From Novosphingobium fuchskuhlense (GTDB lineage Bacteria; Pseudomonadota; Alphaproteobacteria; Sphingomonadales; Sphingomonadaceae), in the NCBI RefSeq assembly GCF_001519075.1, contig NZ_KQ954244.1, positions 1,905,090-1,969,089 of the forward strand: a DNA stretch of 64,000 nt. The letters are read 5' to 3'. The position numbers were made by a program, and so were the translations under genes. Of this stretch, positions 56,066-64,000 are shown piece after piece. Every line of letters starts with the position of its first letter. Position 1 is the stretch's first letter. Below the pieces are notes generated by a model. It saw only the letters and a list, made by a program, of their open reading frames with translations, was not told the origin of the DNA and ran no database searches.

Positions 56066-57279
56066 GCGAGATCCTCTTCCTCGCGCACCGCGTGCCGTTC
56101 CCGCCCGACCGGGGGGACAAGATCCGCTCCAACCACCTGCTGCGGCGCATCGCCGAGCTTGCGCCGGTGCACGTGGGCGCGCTGGCCGACGATGATGCGG
56201 ACCTCGCGCAGGAAGGGGCGGTTGCAGCCGTGGCGGCGAGCCATTGCGTGGTGCGCCGCAGTGCTCCGCTGCCGCTGGCCGCGCTTGCGGCGCTGGGGCA
56301 GGGGCTGCCGGTAAGCCTTGCCGCGTTCTCCTCGGCCAGGCTGCGGCGCTGGGTGGCAGAGGTGCTGGAAAGCCGCCCGATCTCGGCGATATTCGTATTC
56401 TCCGGGCAGATGGCGCAATATGTCCCGCCCGAGTTCCGCGGCCGGGTGGTGATGGACTTCGTCGACGTCGATTCGGCAAAGTTCGAGGCCTATGCCCGGA
56501 CCGGCGCCCTGCCGCGCCGCCTGCTCTATGCCCGCGAGGCGCGGCTTTTGCGCCGCTTCGAGGAAAGGGTGGCGCGCCGCGCGACGACCAGCCTGTTCAT
56601 TACGGCGCAGGAGCGGGCGCTGTTCGAAAGCCGGCTGTCATTCGGGGTGCGGCCCGATGTGCGCACGCTGGGCAACGGGATCGATACGGCCCTGTTCGAC
56701 CCGGCCGCGGTCAGCCCCGCGCCGGAGCTCTCCGATGCGGGGCCGACCATCGTGTTCACCGGGCAGATGGATTATCCGCCCAATGTCACCGCCGTGGAGC
56801 TGTTTGCCCATGAGGTGATGCCGCGCATCCGCTCGGTGCATGGCGACGCACGCTTTGCCGTGGTCGGCCGCGCGCCGACGGCTTCGGTGCGGGCGCTGGA
56901 GGGGGTGAACGGCACTGTCGTGGCCGGAGCGGTACCCGATGTGCGGCCGTGGCTGGCAGGCGCGGATATCGTGACCGCGCCGCTGCTGATCGCCCGCGGC
57001 GTGCAGAACAAGGTGCTCGAGGCGATGGCCATGGCGCGCCCGGTGTTGCTGACCCCGGCAGCGGCCACCGGTATCGACGGGCGCGACGGTGAGCATTTCG
57101 CATTGGCCGAAGCCCCTGCTGCCATGGCCGAACGGGCGCTGGCGCTGCTGGCGGATCGCGCCGAGGCGGCGGTAATGGGCGCAGCGGCGCGATGCTTCGT
57201 GGTGGCGGAATGCGGCTGGGATCGGGTTCTGGCCCCGCTGCGCATGCTGATTTCCGGACTTGAGGCCGATGCTGCCTGA
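56062..57279 (+). CDS. XrtA/PEP-CTERM system glycosyltransferase (GT4-like)
   Basis: A 405-residue cytoplasmic glycosyltransferase. The N-terminal acceptor side begins SEILFLAHRVPFPPDRGDKIRSNH, and the C-terminal nucleotide-sugar domain contains IVFTGQMDYPPNVTAVE, VVGRAPTA and the donor-binding region ADIVTAPLLIARGVQNKVLEAMAM, as in the XrtA glycosyltransferase family. It starts with GTG at 56062 overlapping the previous stop. It is the only glycosyltransferase in the locus here, so others needed to build a repeat unit must be elsewhere. Confidence 0.9.
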   Translation: MSEILFLAHRVPFPPDRGDKIRSNHLLRRIAELAPVHVGALADDDADLAQEGAVAAVAASHCVVRRSAPLPLAALAALGQGLPVSLAAFSSARLRRWVAEVLESRPISAIFVFSGQMAQYVPPEFRGRVVMDFVDVDSAKFEAYARTGALPRRLLYAREARLLRRFEERVARRATTSLFITAQERALFESRLSFGVRPDVRTLGNGIDTALFDPAAVSPAPELSDAGPTIVFTGQMDYPPNVTAVELFAHEVMPRIRSVHGDARFAVVGRAPTASVRALEGVNGTVVAGAVPDVRPWLAGADIVTAPLLIARGVQNKVLEAMAMARPVLLTPAAATGIDGRDGEHFALAEAPAAMAERALALLADRAEAAVMGAAARCFVVAECGWDRVLAPLRMLISGLEADAA

Positions 57280-58843
57280 CCTTGCGCTGCCGCCCCGGCC
57301 ACTTGGCCCGCTGGCCCGCGTGCCGGCGCATTGGCGCATGCCGCTGATCCAGCTGGCGGCGGCATGGCTGGTCCTGATCGTGCTGTTCCTGGGCGATTGG
57401 CGCGACATGGCATGGCAGTGGTGGGACAGCTCGACCTACAACCATATCCTGCTCATCCCGCCGATTCTGGTCTGGCTCGCGCTGCAACGCGCGAACGAGA
57501 CCGCGCAGCTGGTGCCCCGCGCCTGGTGGCCAGGGCTGCTGGTGACCGGCGGCGCGGTGTTCCTGTGGGTGCTGGGGGAGTTCTCCGGGCTCAACCTGGC
57601 CCGCCAGCTTGCCGTGGTGGTGATGCTGCAGGGCGCGGCGCTGGCGCTTCTTGGCCCGCGCGTGGCGGCGGCGCAGCTCTTTCCGCTGGGCTACATGCTT
57701 ACGCTCGTGCCGTTTGGCGATGAACTCATTCCGTTCCTGCAGACGATCACGGCAAAGCTGACGATGGTGCTGCTGGCCCTGAGCCAGATCCCCGCGACGG
57801 TCGACGGGGTCTTCATCACCACACGCTTCGGGTATTTCGAAGTGGCGGAGGCCTGTTCCGGGGTGAAGTTCCTCATCGCCATGATCGCCTATGGCGCACT
57901 GGTTTCCAACGTGTGTTTTGCAAGCTGGGGCAGGCGAGCCGGATTCATGGCGCTTTCACTGGTGGTGCCGGTGCTGGCGAACGGCGTGCGGGCCTGGGGG
58001 ACGATTTTCATCGCGCGATCACGCGGTATCGCGTTTGCCGCCAGTTTCGACCACATCTTCTACGGCTGGGTGTTCTTCGCGGTGGTCATGGGCCTCGTCA
58101 TGGCCGCCGGCTGGCGCTTCTTCGACCGCGAGGTTGACGCGCCGCTGGTCGATGGCGCGGCGATCGAAGCCTCGCCCCTGCTCGCCCGGCTGGAGCGCAT
58201 GGCGCTGCCGGTGCCGATGGTGCTGGGCGGACTGGCGGCGCTCGCGCTCGCCGGCCTTGCCTGGAGCGCCGCGGCAAGCCGCATTGCGGCACCGATGCCG
58301 GACTACATCGCCCTGCCGGATGTGCCGGGCTGGCACCTCGATGACAGCGCCGCCAAGGCCGAATGGCACCCGCTGCACAGCGGTGCCGATCACCGGCTGG
58401 TCGCGCGCTATGCCGATGGCAAGGGCCACACGGTGGACCTGTCCTTCGCGCTTTATGCCGCGCAGGGGGATGGCAAGGAAGCGGGCGGGTTCGGCGAAGG
58501 CGCGCTGCCGCTGGGCAGCCGCTGGGCGTGGGAAGAGCCGGGGCCGGCGTTCGCCGATGCGAAGAGCGATGTGATCCAGGCCCCGGGGCCCGTGCACCGC
58601 CTTGCCGTGACGTGGCTGCGCACGGGTGATCTCCTGACCGGGAGCAACACGCGGCTCAAGCTGGCCAACATGGAAGACCGTCTGCTGCTGCGTCCGCGCG
58701 CGACGATGGCGCTGATCCTCTCGGCTGAAGCTGGCACCGGGACGGGCGAGGGCGCGCCGCCGCCCGAGGCGGCGATCCGCAGTTTTCTTGCCGCCACCGG
58801 CCCCATCGTGCCGTGGATGGACCGCATGGCGCGCGTCCGGTAA
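57269..58843 (+). CDS. xrtA: Exosortase A with fused EpsI-type C-terminal domain
   Basis: Membrane transpeptidase/protease that cleaves PEP-CTERM sorting signals. About eight hydrophobic segments cover the N-terminal 300 residues. The catalytic residues are Cys196 (EACSGVKF), Arg241 (NGVRAWGT) and His262 (FDHIFYGW). The C-terminal ~200 residues (WHLDDSAAKAEWHPLHSGAD, VTWLRTGDLLTGSNTRLKLAN) form an EpsI-like domain; fused forms are known for exosortase A. The ATG lies 11 bases inside the end of the glycosyltransferase gene. No PEP-CTERM substrate was seen in this window. Confidence 0.93.
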   Translation: MLPDLALPPRPLGPLARVPAHWRMPLIQLAAAWLVLIVLFLGDWRDMAWQWWDSSTYNHILLIPPILVWLALQRANETAQLVPRAWWPGLLVTGGAVFLWVLGEFSGLNLARQLAVVVMLQGAALALLGPRVAAAQLFPLGYMLTLVPFGDELIPFLQTITAKLTMVLLALSQIPATVDGVFITTRFGYFEVAEACSGVKFLIAMIAYGALVSNVCFASWGRRAGFMALSLVVPVLANGVRAWGTIFIARSRGIAFAASFDHIFYGWVFFAVVMGLVMAAGWRFFDREVDAPLVDGAAIEASPLLARLERMALPVPMVLGGLAALALAGLAWSAAASRIAAPMPDYIALPDVPGWHLDDSAAKAEWHPLHSGADHRLVARYADGKGHTVDLSFALYAAQGDGKEAGGFGEGALPLGSRWAWEEPGPAFADAKSDVIQAPGPVHRLAVTWLRTGDLLTGSNTRLKLANMEDRLLLRPRATMALILSAEAGTGTGEGAPPPEAAIRSFLAATGPIVPWMDRMARVR

Positions 58844-58853
58844 GCGCTGGCCC

Positions 58854-60743
58854 ATGTGCGGCATCACCGGAATTTTCCACACCGAGGGCTTGAAGCCGGT
58901 CGACCCCGACCGGGTGTCGCGCATGTGTGCGGTGGCCGCCCATCGCGGACCGGACGGGCAGGGGGTGTGGACTGCGCCGGGCGTAGGGCTCGGACACTTG
59001 CGCCTCGCCATCATCGATCTGGCCGGTTCGCCGCAGCCGATGGCCTCGGCCGATGGTGCCGCGATGCTGGTGTTCAACGGCGAGATCTACAACTTCCGCG
59101 AACTGCGCCGCGAATTGCAGGCCGAAGGCGCGACCTTCCGCACCGATGGCGACAGCGAGGTGATCCTTGCCGCGTGGCAGCGCTGGGGCGTGGATTGTCT
59201 GCAGCGCCTCAACGGGATGTTCGCCTTCGCGCTCTATGACCTTAGGCAGCGGACGCTGCTGCTGGCGCGCGACCGGCTCGGCGTGAAGCCGCTGCACATG
59301 GCAACCCTGTCTGACGGCAGCGTGATCTTCGGCTCGGAACTCAAGCAGCTTCTCGCGCATCCCTCGCTGCGGCGTGAGATCGATCCGCTGGCGGTAGAGG
59401 ATTACCTCGCCTGGGGGTTCGTGCCCGATACCCGCTCGATCCTGAAGGGCGTGGAAAAACTGCCGGCCGGCCATTACCGCCTGCTGCGCCATGATGCCCC
59501 GCCGCCGCCGTCGGTGCAGTGGTGGGACGTCTCGTTCGAACGGCGCGAGCGCGGGAGCGAGGCCGATCTCGGTGCGCATCTGCTGCACCATCTGCGCGAG
59601 GCGGTGACATCGCGCATGGTGGCGGACGTGCCGCTCGGCGCCTTCCTTTCGGGCGGGGTGGACAGCTCCAGCGTGGTGGCCCTGATGGCCGAAGCGAGCC
59701 CTGAGCCGGTCAAGACCTGCACCATCGGTTTCGATGTCAGGACGCTTGACGAGACCGAGTATGCGGGGCGGATCGCGGCGCAGTATGGCACCGAGCACCA
59801 CCAGCGGATCGTAGGCGCAGACGATTTCGCGCTGGTCGATACGCTGGCCGCGATGTTCGACGAGCCCTTTGCCGACGCTTCGGCGCTGCCGACATACCGT
59901 GTCTCGCAACTGGCGCGCGAACACGTGACCGTCGCGCTTTCCGGTGACGGCGCGGACGAAGCCTTTGCCGGCTATCGCCGCCAGACCTTCCAGCACCGCG
60001 AGGAGCAGGTGCGCGGCCTGTTCCCGGCTGCGCTGCGCCGGCCGCTGCTTGGCACCCTTGGTGCGGTCTATCCCAAGCTCGACTGGGCGCCGCGGCCGCT
60101 CCGCGCCAAGACGACCCTGCTGAGCCTCGCGGCGAGCGGAGAGGAAGGCTACGCGCGGGCGCTTGCGGTGACCGGGCCGGAATTGCGCGCCTCGCTTTAT
60201 TCGGACGAGTTCCGGCGGCTGCGCGGCGCGTACCGCGCCGAACAGCCGTTTGTCGCGCTGATGCAGGGCGCCCCGGCGCAGAGCGGGCTCGACAAGGCGC
60301 AATATGCCGATCTCAAGTTCTACCTGCCGGGCGACATCCTGACCAAGGTCGACCGGACCAGCATGGCTGTGAGCCTCGAGGCGCGTGAGCCGCTCCTCGA
60401 TCACCGCCTCATCGAATTCGGTGCTGCGCTGCCGGAGCGGATGCGGGTGCGCGGAGCGACAGGCAAATGGCTGATGAAGCAGGCCATGCGGCGCTATCTG
60501 CCCGAGGATATCCTGTTCCGCCCGAAAATGGGTTTTGTCACCCCGATTGCCGCATGGCTGCGCGGACCGTTGGCGGGCGAGGCGCGCCGCGTGGTCTCCG
60601 GTGGCACGCTGGCGCGGACGGGCTGGTTCGACACCGCGCACCTTGCCGCGCTGACCGAGGCACATATCGCGGGAACCAGCGATCACAGCCGCCTCATCTG
60701 GCAACTGCTGATGCTCGAGCGGAGCCTTGCGCTGCTCGGCTGA
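58854..60743 (+). CDS. XrtA/PEP-CTERM system amidotransferase (asparagine synthase-like)
   Basis: A 629-residue class II glutamine amidotransferase fused to an asparagine synthase domain. The N-terminal nucleophile is Cys2 (MCGITGIF), with AHRGPDGQG and FNGEIYNF. The ATP-binding PP-loop is FLSGGVDSSSVVALM, followed by ALSGDGADEAFAGYRR and the C-terminal KVDRTSMAVSLEAREPLLDH. It lies 10 bases after exosortase A and belongs to the XrtA-locus family, probably amidating a sugar or a protein component. It is the last gene of the main block; a 92-base gap follows. Confidence 0.92.
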   Translation: MCGITGIFHTEGLKPVDPDRVSRMCAVAAHRGPDGQGVWTAPGVGLGHLRLAIIDLAGSPQPMASADGAAMLVFNGEIYNFRELRRELQAEGATFRTDGDSEVILAAWQRWGVDCLQRLNGMFAFALYDLRQRTLLLARDRLGVKPLHMATLSDGSVIFGSELKQLLAHPSLRREIDPLAVEDYLAWGFVPDTRSILKGVEKLPAGHYRLLRHDAPPPPSVQWWDVSFERRERGSEADLGAHLLHHLREAVTSRMVADVPLGAFLSGGVDSSSVVALMAEASPEPVKTCTIGFDVRTLDETEYAGRIAAQYGTEHHQRIVGADDFALVDTLAAMFDEPFADASALPTYRVSQLAREHVTVALSGDGADEAFAGYRRQTFQHREEQVRGLFPAALRRPLLGTLGAVYPKLDWAPRPLRAKTTLLSLAASGEEGYARALAVTGPELRASLYSDEFRRLRGAYRAEQPFVALMQGAPAQSGLDKAQYADLKFYLPGDILTKVDRTSMAVSLEAREPLLDHRLIEFGAALPERMRVRGATGKWLMKQAMRRYLPEDILFRPKMGFVTPIAAWLRGPLAGEARRVVSGGTLARTGWFDTAHLAALTEAHIAGTSDHSRLIWQLLMLERSLALLG

Positions 60744-60835
60744 CTTGCCCTTTTCGGTCAGTATATATTAACCAGAGTAAGGGGATCGAAAGGATTGGCC
60801 GTTAGGCATCGATCACCACAGCTGGGCGGTGACGC

Positions 60836-63091
60836 ATGCGCATGTTCTTCCGATCGACGATCGGAATCCTGTTTCTGGTTGCACTGGCGTCGTGGCCGAC
60901 GGGCTTCGTCGAGCCCATTGATCATATCTATTGGAACAACCTCTACAAGTTCGTCAGCCATCCGGCTCGACAGGACATCGTGATCGTTTCGCTCGACGCC
61001 GAAAAGGGCGTCGGCAGCGCTGAAGAAGCAAAAGTCATCGAACACCTGCGCGCGATGATGCCGCGGGAGCTCTTTTTTGACGCCAAGGTCCAGACCGGTG
61101 CCGACCCGCTCGGCGATGCGGCACTCGCAAAGGCCATCGCCTCCTTCAATCACGACCTGAGTTTCGTTGTTCGCCAGCAGAATCTGGACAGTTTCTCCGA
61201 GGCGGCCTTTCTCTTTCCGCCACATAGCATCGTCGGTGATGCACCGATTGTGGTCTCGGCCTGGAACAGCAATTTCATATACAACATCGTTTCCGGGCCT
61301 GTTTCGGTTGTCTTGAACGGAAAGACCTATCCGACGCTCAGTGTCCGGCTCGCACATCTGCAGAACGTGCAGGCAACGACGTACTATCCCGACTACGCGC
61401 TGGAGCCTGCGACAATTCCGAAGGTCTCGGCCCAGGACTTGCTGGAGGGAAAGGTTGCAGCTGCTGCGATAACCGGGCGCACGGTCATTGTCACTTCGCC
61501 GGGCCAAGCGCCTCTGGCCGGCTATTTCGGCCACGAAATGGTGCCGACGCTGGTGCACGACATTGCCGGCGCCTCGGCGCTGCGCAAGCCGTTCTCTCTC
61601 GATCTGACCCCGTTGCCGCTCCTCGCCCTGACGATCCTCGGTCTGCTGATGGCGAATCGCATCGCGCGCTACCGGTTCCGAATTCCGGCTTATGCCATCC
61701 TTGTCGCAGCGATTATCGTATTGCCGGCGATGGCTCGCACAGCGGGAATCGTGCTGGGTCCGGCACCGGCGATCTTCGCGCTGATGTGCTACGGGGCGCT
61801 GCGCATCTGGCAGAAGCGGACGCGCCGCATCCAGCAGACCAACGCGTCAGGTCTCCCCAACCTTCTTGCGCTCTCGAACAATGAGCTTGAGGTCGGCCGT
61901 GATGTCGTTGTCGCCGTCATCGCCCGCTTCGAGGAGATCCTCGCCACATTGCCTGCCTCGCTTCACGGCGAATATGCGCGGCAGATTGCACGGCGCATCT
62001 CGATCGGCGCGGGTGCCGAGACAATCTATCAGGGTGACGGGGGGCATTTCGCCTGGACCGAGGAAGCGCGGCCGCTGGAAATGCAGATTGGCCATCTCGA
62101 GGGCCTGCGGGCGCTTTTCTCCGCGCCTCTGCAGATTGGTCATCACACGTTTGACACCACTATTCATTTCGGGCTGGACCGCAACGAAGGCCTCGACACG
62201 CTCACGCGTGTCAATTCGGCACTGGCCAGTGCCAATGAAGCGCTTGGCAATGGCCGGGCGATTGAACTCTTCGAGGCGAATCGCCTTGCCGAAGCGCCTT
62301 GGGAGCTGTCGCTTCACGCGCGCATCGACGAAGGCCTGCGCAATGGGGATATCTGGCTGGCATTCCAGCCTCAATGGAGCCTGGCCGATCAGAGGATCTA
62401 TGGTGCCGAGGCCCTGATTCGCTGGAACCATCCAACCCGCGGTGCCATAAGTCCGGATGCGTTCATCCTGCAGGCCGAGCGTGCCGGCCGGATCGATGCC
62501 CTGACGTACTGGGTGCTCGAGGAGGCGATCACGGCAGCGCTCAAGCTGAATGCCTATGGCCACCGCTTCCTCATGAGCATCAACCTTTCGGCCCAGATGG
62601 TCGACAAGCCTGATCTTGTGCCGAATATTGCGGAGATCGTCGCTCGTCGCGGCATCGACCCGTCGCTCCTGACGGTGGAGATCACGGAAACGTCGGGTGT
62701 CCGAAATCGACCGGCGGCTTGCCACAACCTCAGCCAGCTGCGCAGTATGGGCTTCCGGCTTTCCATTGACGATTTTGGAACGGGCGAGGCGAGCCTTGCC
62801 TATCTGGCGGACTTGCCGAGCGATGAACTCAAGCTCGACAGGCGCTTCGTTTCGCGCGTCACCACGAGCCCGCGGGACCATGCAATTGTGAGCAGCACAA
62901 TTGCGCTAGCCCATGCCCTCAACCAGCAGGTCGTCGCCGAGGGCGTGGAAGATCAGGCGACGCTGCTGGCACTGCGCGATCTCGGCTGTGACTTCGCGCA
63001 GGGCTTCCACCTTGGCCGTCCCCAGGCTTTTCCGGCATTTTGCGCGATGTTTGAGCAATCGCAGAAGAGCAACCAAACTCGCAGCATTTAG
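60836..63091 (+). CDS. CHASE2-like sensor with degenerate GGDEF and active-type EAL domain
   Basis: A 751-residue membrane signalling protein. An N-terminal helix (about 5-20) leads to a CHASE2-like periplasmic sensor (about 30-250). Three more hydrophobic segments (about 255-330) follow, then a GGDEF-like region (about 345-510) in which the signature reads GDGGHF, so it should not make cyclic-di-GMP. The EAL domain has E525-A-L (GAEALIRWNHP), IDDFGTG and AEGVEDQ, the residues needed for metal binding and catalysis, so phosphodiesterase activity is likely. It follows the XrtA locus by 92 bases with its own possible -10-like TATATT and a TTAACC upstream. Confidence 0.88.
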   Translation: MRMFFRSTIGILFLVALASWPTGFVEPIDHIYWNNLYKFVSHPARQDIVIVSLDAEKGVGSAEEAKVIEHLRAMMPRELFFDAKVQTGADPLGDAALAKAIASFNHDLSFVVRQQNLDSFSEAAFLFPPHSIVGDAPIVVSAWNSNFIYNIVSGPVSVVLNGKTYPTLSVRLAHLQNVQATTYYPDYALEPATIPKVSAQDLLEGKVAAAAITGRTVIVTSPGQAPLAGYFGHEMVPTLVHDIAGASALRKPFSLDLTPLPLLALTILGLLMANRIARYRFRIPAYAILVAAIIVLPAMARTAGIVLGPAPAIFALMCYGALRIWQKRTRRIQQTNASGLPNLLALSNNELEVGRDVVVAVIARFEEILATLPASLHGEYARQIARRISIGAGAETIYQGDGGHFAWTEEARPLEMQIGHLEGLRALFSAPLQIGHHTFDTTIHFGLDRNEGLDTLTRVNSALASANEALGNGRAIELFEANRLAEAPWELSLHARIDEGLRNGDIWLAFQPQWSLADQRIYGAEALIRWNHPTRGAISPDAFILQAERAGRIDALTYWVLEEAITAALKLNAYGHRFLMSINLSAQMVDKPDLVPNIAEIVARRGIDPSLLTVEITETSGVRNRPAACHNLSQLRSMGFRLSIDDFGTGEASLAYLADLPSDELKLDRRFVSRVTTSPRDHAIVSSTIALAHALNQQVVAEGVEDQATLLALRDLGCDFAQGFHLGRPQAFPAFCAMFEQSQKSNQTRSI

Positions 63092-63094
63092 AAC

Positions 63095-63123
63095 TTGTTA
63101 ACCATGAATGGGAATGGTAAACG
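63095..63123 (+). promoter_or_regulatory. Candidate promoter of a small RNA gene
   Basis: -35-like TTGTTA (63095-63100), a 17-base spacer and -10-like TAAACG (63118-63123) start four bases after the EAL gene stop. The predicted start site near 63130 coincides with the first hairpin of the small RNA candidate. The match to consensus is moderate. Confidence 0.4.
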
Positions 63124-63154
63124 AATCTCCAGAAACGTTCTGGGGAGCCATCCA

Positions 63155-63187
63155 ATGTGGTACATTCTTTTCCGCCGCTTCCTGTAA
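63155..63187 (+). CDS. Possible 10-residue micro-ORF in the small RNA
   Basis: ATG 63155 opens an ORF encoding MWYILFRRFL and stops at TAA 63187. A GGGGAG ribosome-binding site lies at 63142-63147 with the ideal seven-base spacing; its first two bases are in the arm of hairpin 1, which could partly mask it. The product would be an amphipathic, aromatic and Arg-containing peptide. Alternatively the ORF acts as a leader peptide or is fortuitous. Confidence 0.3.
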   Translation: MWYILFRRFL

Positions 63188-63210
63188 TCACTGGAAGTGT
63201 CCAGCTTTAA

Positions 63211-63246
63211 AAAGGGCTTGAAACCTTTGTTTCAGGCCCTTTTTTG
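63211..63246 (+). terminator. Strong intrinsic terminator
   Basis: Stem AAAGGGC-TTGAAAC (63211-63224) with GTTTCA-GGCCCTTT and a four-base loop, interrupted by one mismatch, followed by TTTTTT at about 63240-63245. Orientation is for rightward transcription. It ends the small RNA candidate and any read-through from the EAL gene. From here to 63479 I see no further gene or structure; a leftward ORF crosses the terminator and was rejected. Confidence 0.88.
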
Positions 63247-63479
63247 CGTCTGGATGCGGGGGTGAGCGAGATGGCAAGACGCGGAACCATGCGGTCCTCC
63301 ACACCGGCAAGCGCAGCCATGGCGGGCGTCGATCATTAAGGTTTGACGGTGTCTGGCAGGCACCCCGAGATAGTGTTTCAGCCAAGAGCACTCGAGAGGG
63401 CGGCTACTCTGGCGACGGCTCGAAACCTGGTATCAGTTTCTCTCACCTCGGTCCGCAGCGTTCCGGCAGTCGCGCCAGA

Positions 63480-64000
63480 TCAAGTCTCGCCATGCCCCAG
63501 CGCGAGATAGTCCAGGCTCTGCATCTCGATCAGTCTGCTGACCGTGCGCTCGAACTCGAAGCGGCCGTCGCCGGCCGGATAGAGGTCCGCCGGCTCCGCA
63601 TCGGCTGTCGCGATCAGGTTCACCTTGTGCTCGTATAGCGCATCGATGAGCGTGACGAAGCGCGCGGCCTCGTTGCGTTGGTCCGGGCCGAGGCGCGGAA
63701 TGCCGACAAGGATCACGGTGTGATAGTTCCGCGCAATGGCGAGGTAGTCCGCCGCGCCGCGCGCCTCGCCGCACAGGCGCTTGAAGCTGAATACGGCGAC
63801 GCCCTTGAGGCTCTTGGGCACGTGCAAGGTCCGCCCGCCGCCGAGATCGAGCGAGCCGGTCGGCACGTGGACACTGTCCTCTGGCGGGTAGTCCGTCATG
63901 CGGAAGAAGGCTTCGCGCACGGCCGCGGTCGCCGCGGGACCATTGGGGACGTGCCAGGTGTTCACGCCCTGCATACGCACCATGCGATAGTCGGTCGGGC
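63480..64000 (-). CDS. zapE: ZapE/AFG1-like ATPase, C-terminal part (enters from the right edge)
   Basis: The last 173 residues of an AFG1-family P-loop ATPase; the Walker motifs lie beyond the window. Recognisable blocks are PTDYRMVRMQG at the start of the visible part, then VFSFKRLCGEARGAADYLAIARNYHTVILVGIPRLG, NEAARFVTLIDALYEHKVNLIATAD and FEFERTVSRLIEMQSLDYL. ZapE associates with the division ring under stress; alphaproteobacterial members are close relatives of mitochondrial Lace1/Afg1. It is leftward, converging on the small RNA region. Confidence 0.88.
   Translation of the reverse strand, partial: PTDYRMVRMQGVNTWHVPNGPAATAAVREAFFRMTDYPPEDSVHVPTGSLDLGGGRTLHVPKSLKGVAVFSFKRLCGEARGAADYLAIARNYHTVILVGIPRLGPDQRNEAARFVTLIDALYEHKVNLIATADAEPADLYPAGDGRFEFERTVSRLIEMQSLDYLALGHGET

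Larger units (their letters stand above)
63128..63246 (+). ncRNA. Candidate small RNA with terminator
   Basis: About 118 nucleotides from a promoter-like pair to a strong intrinsic terminator. It would contain hairpin 1 (CCAGAA 63129-63134 / TTCTGG 63138-63143), a single-stranded purine-then-pyrimidine centre, hairpin 2 (CTGGA 63191-63195 / TCCAG 63200-63204), and the terminator. The centre contains a strong ribosome-binding site and a 10-codon ORF. Size and layout are those of bacterial small RNAs. No Rfam family is recognised. An alternative is that it is simply the 3' end of the EAL transcript with its terminator. Confidence 0.45.

Noticed and set aside
63188-63391. Leftward 67-codon frame between the EAL gene and zapE
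   Set aside because: It runs through the strong terminator at 63211-63246 and has no domain.

Overview
The window looks like chromosome from a GC-rich alphaproteobacterium of the order Sphingomonadales, probably an aerobic anoxygenic phototroph related to Novosphingobium. This rests on several things seen here: a CckA-type hybrid kinase, a recA promoter carrying the alphaproteobacterial LexA box GTTC-N7-GTTC, a DUF4169 protein, magnesium-chelatase genes bchI and bchD at the left edge, and a large exosortase A (XrtA) exopolysaccharide locus. I see no tRNA, rRNA, insertion sequence or CRISPR array.

Layout. 1-1315: the edge of a photosynthesis gene cluster (bchI, then bchD running off the window). 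1417-4417: a DUF3422 membrane protein, an acyl-CoA dehydrogenase and a CHRD-domain protein. 4418-5788: a gene-poor gap with three leftward terminator-like hairpins, one possible small Cys-rich protein and a purine-rich leftward stretch with no convincing protein. 5789-14895: mostly leftward genes (argG, an RTX protein, a cyclopropane fatty acid synthase, small envelope proteins, rlmN, and a four-gene coupled operon headed by a histidine phosphatase), plus one rightward orphan with virion-like repeats. 14896-15413: repeat-rich spacer. 15414-28116: a 2OG oxygenase, tspO, greB, a soluble lytic transglycosylase, dapA, a lipoprotein, aldehyde and hydroxybutyrate dehydrogenases, a patatin, smpB and cckA. 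28124-42024: a metallo-hydrolase, recA, a glutathione transferase, a methyltransferase, alaS, a CPA2 antiporter, an S9 peptidase, an envelope protein and trxB.

42029-60743 is the XrtA locus. A leftward arm holds two alpha/beta hydrolases, an acyl carrier protein and an acyltransferase-like protein. A rightward arm holds an acyl-CoA ligase, a PLP decarboxylase, a Wza-like export lipoprotein, a Wzz-like chain-length protein, a tyrosine autokinase, an outer-membrane barrel, an ExeA-like ATPase, a polysaccharide deacetylase, a FemAB-like protein, a glycosyltransferase, exosortase A fused to an EpsI-type domain, and an amidotransferase. Together these should build, modify and export a polysaccharide and process PEP-CTERM proteins. 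No PEP-CTERM substrate and no PrsK/PrsR regulator gene lies in the window. A CHASE2-EAL protein follows and may link the locus to cyclic-di-GMP.

After it comes a compact unit at 63095-63246 that I read as a small RNA gene. It has a promoter-like pair, two small hairpins, a 10-codon ORF with a strong ribosome-binding site, and a strong terminator. A zapE-like gene enters from the right edge. The two most promising undescribed items are this small RNA/micro-ORF and the purine-rich stretch at 5009-5696.
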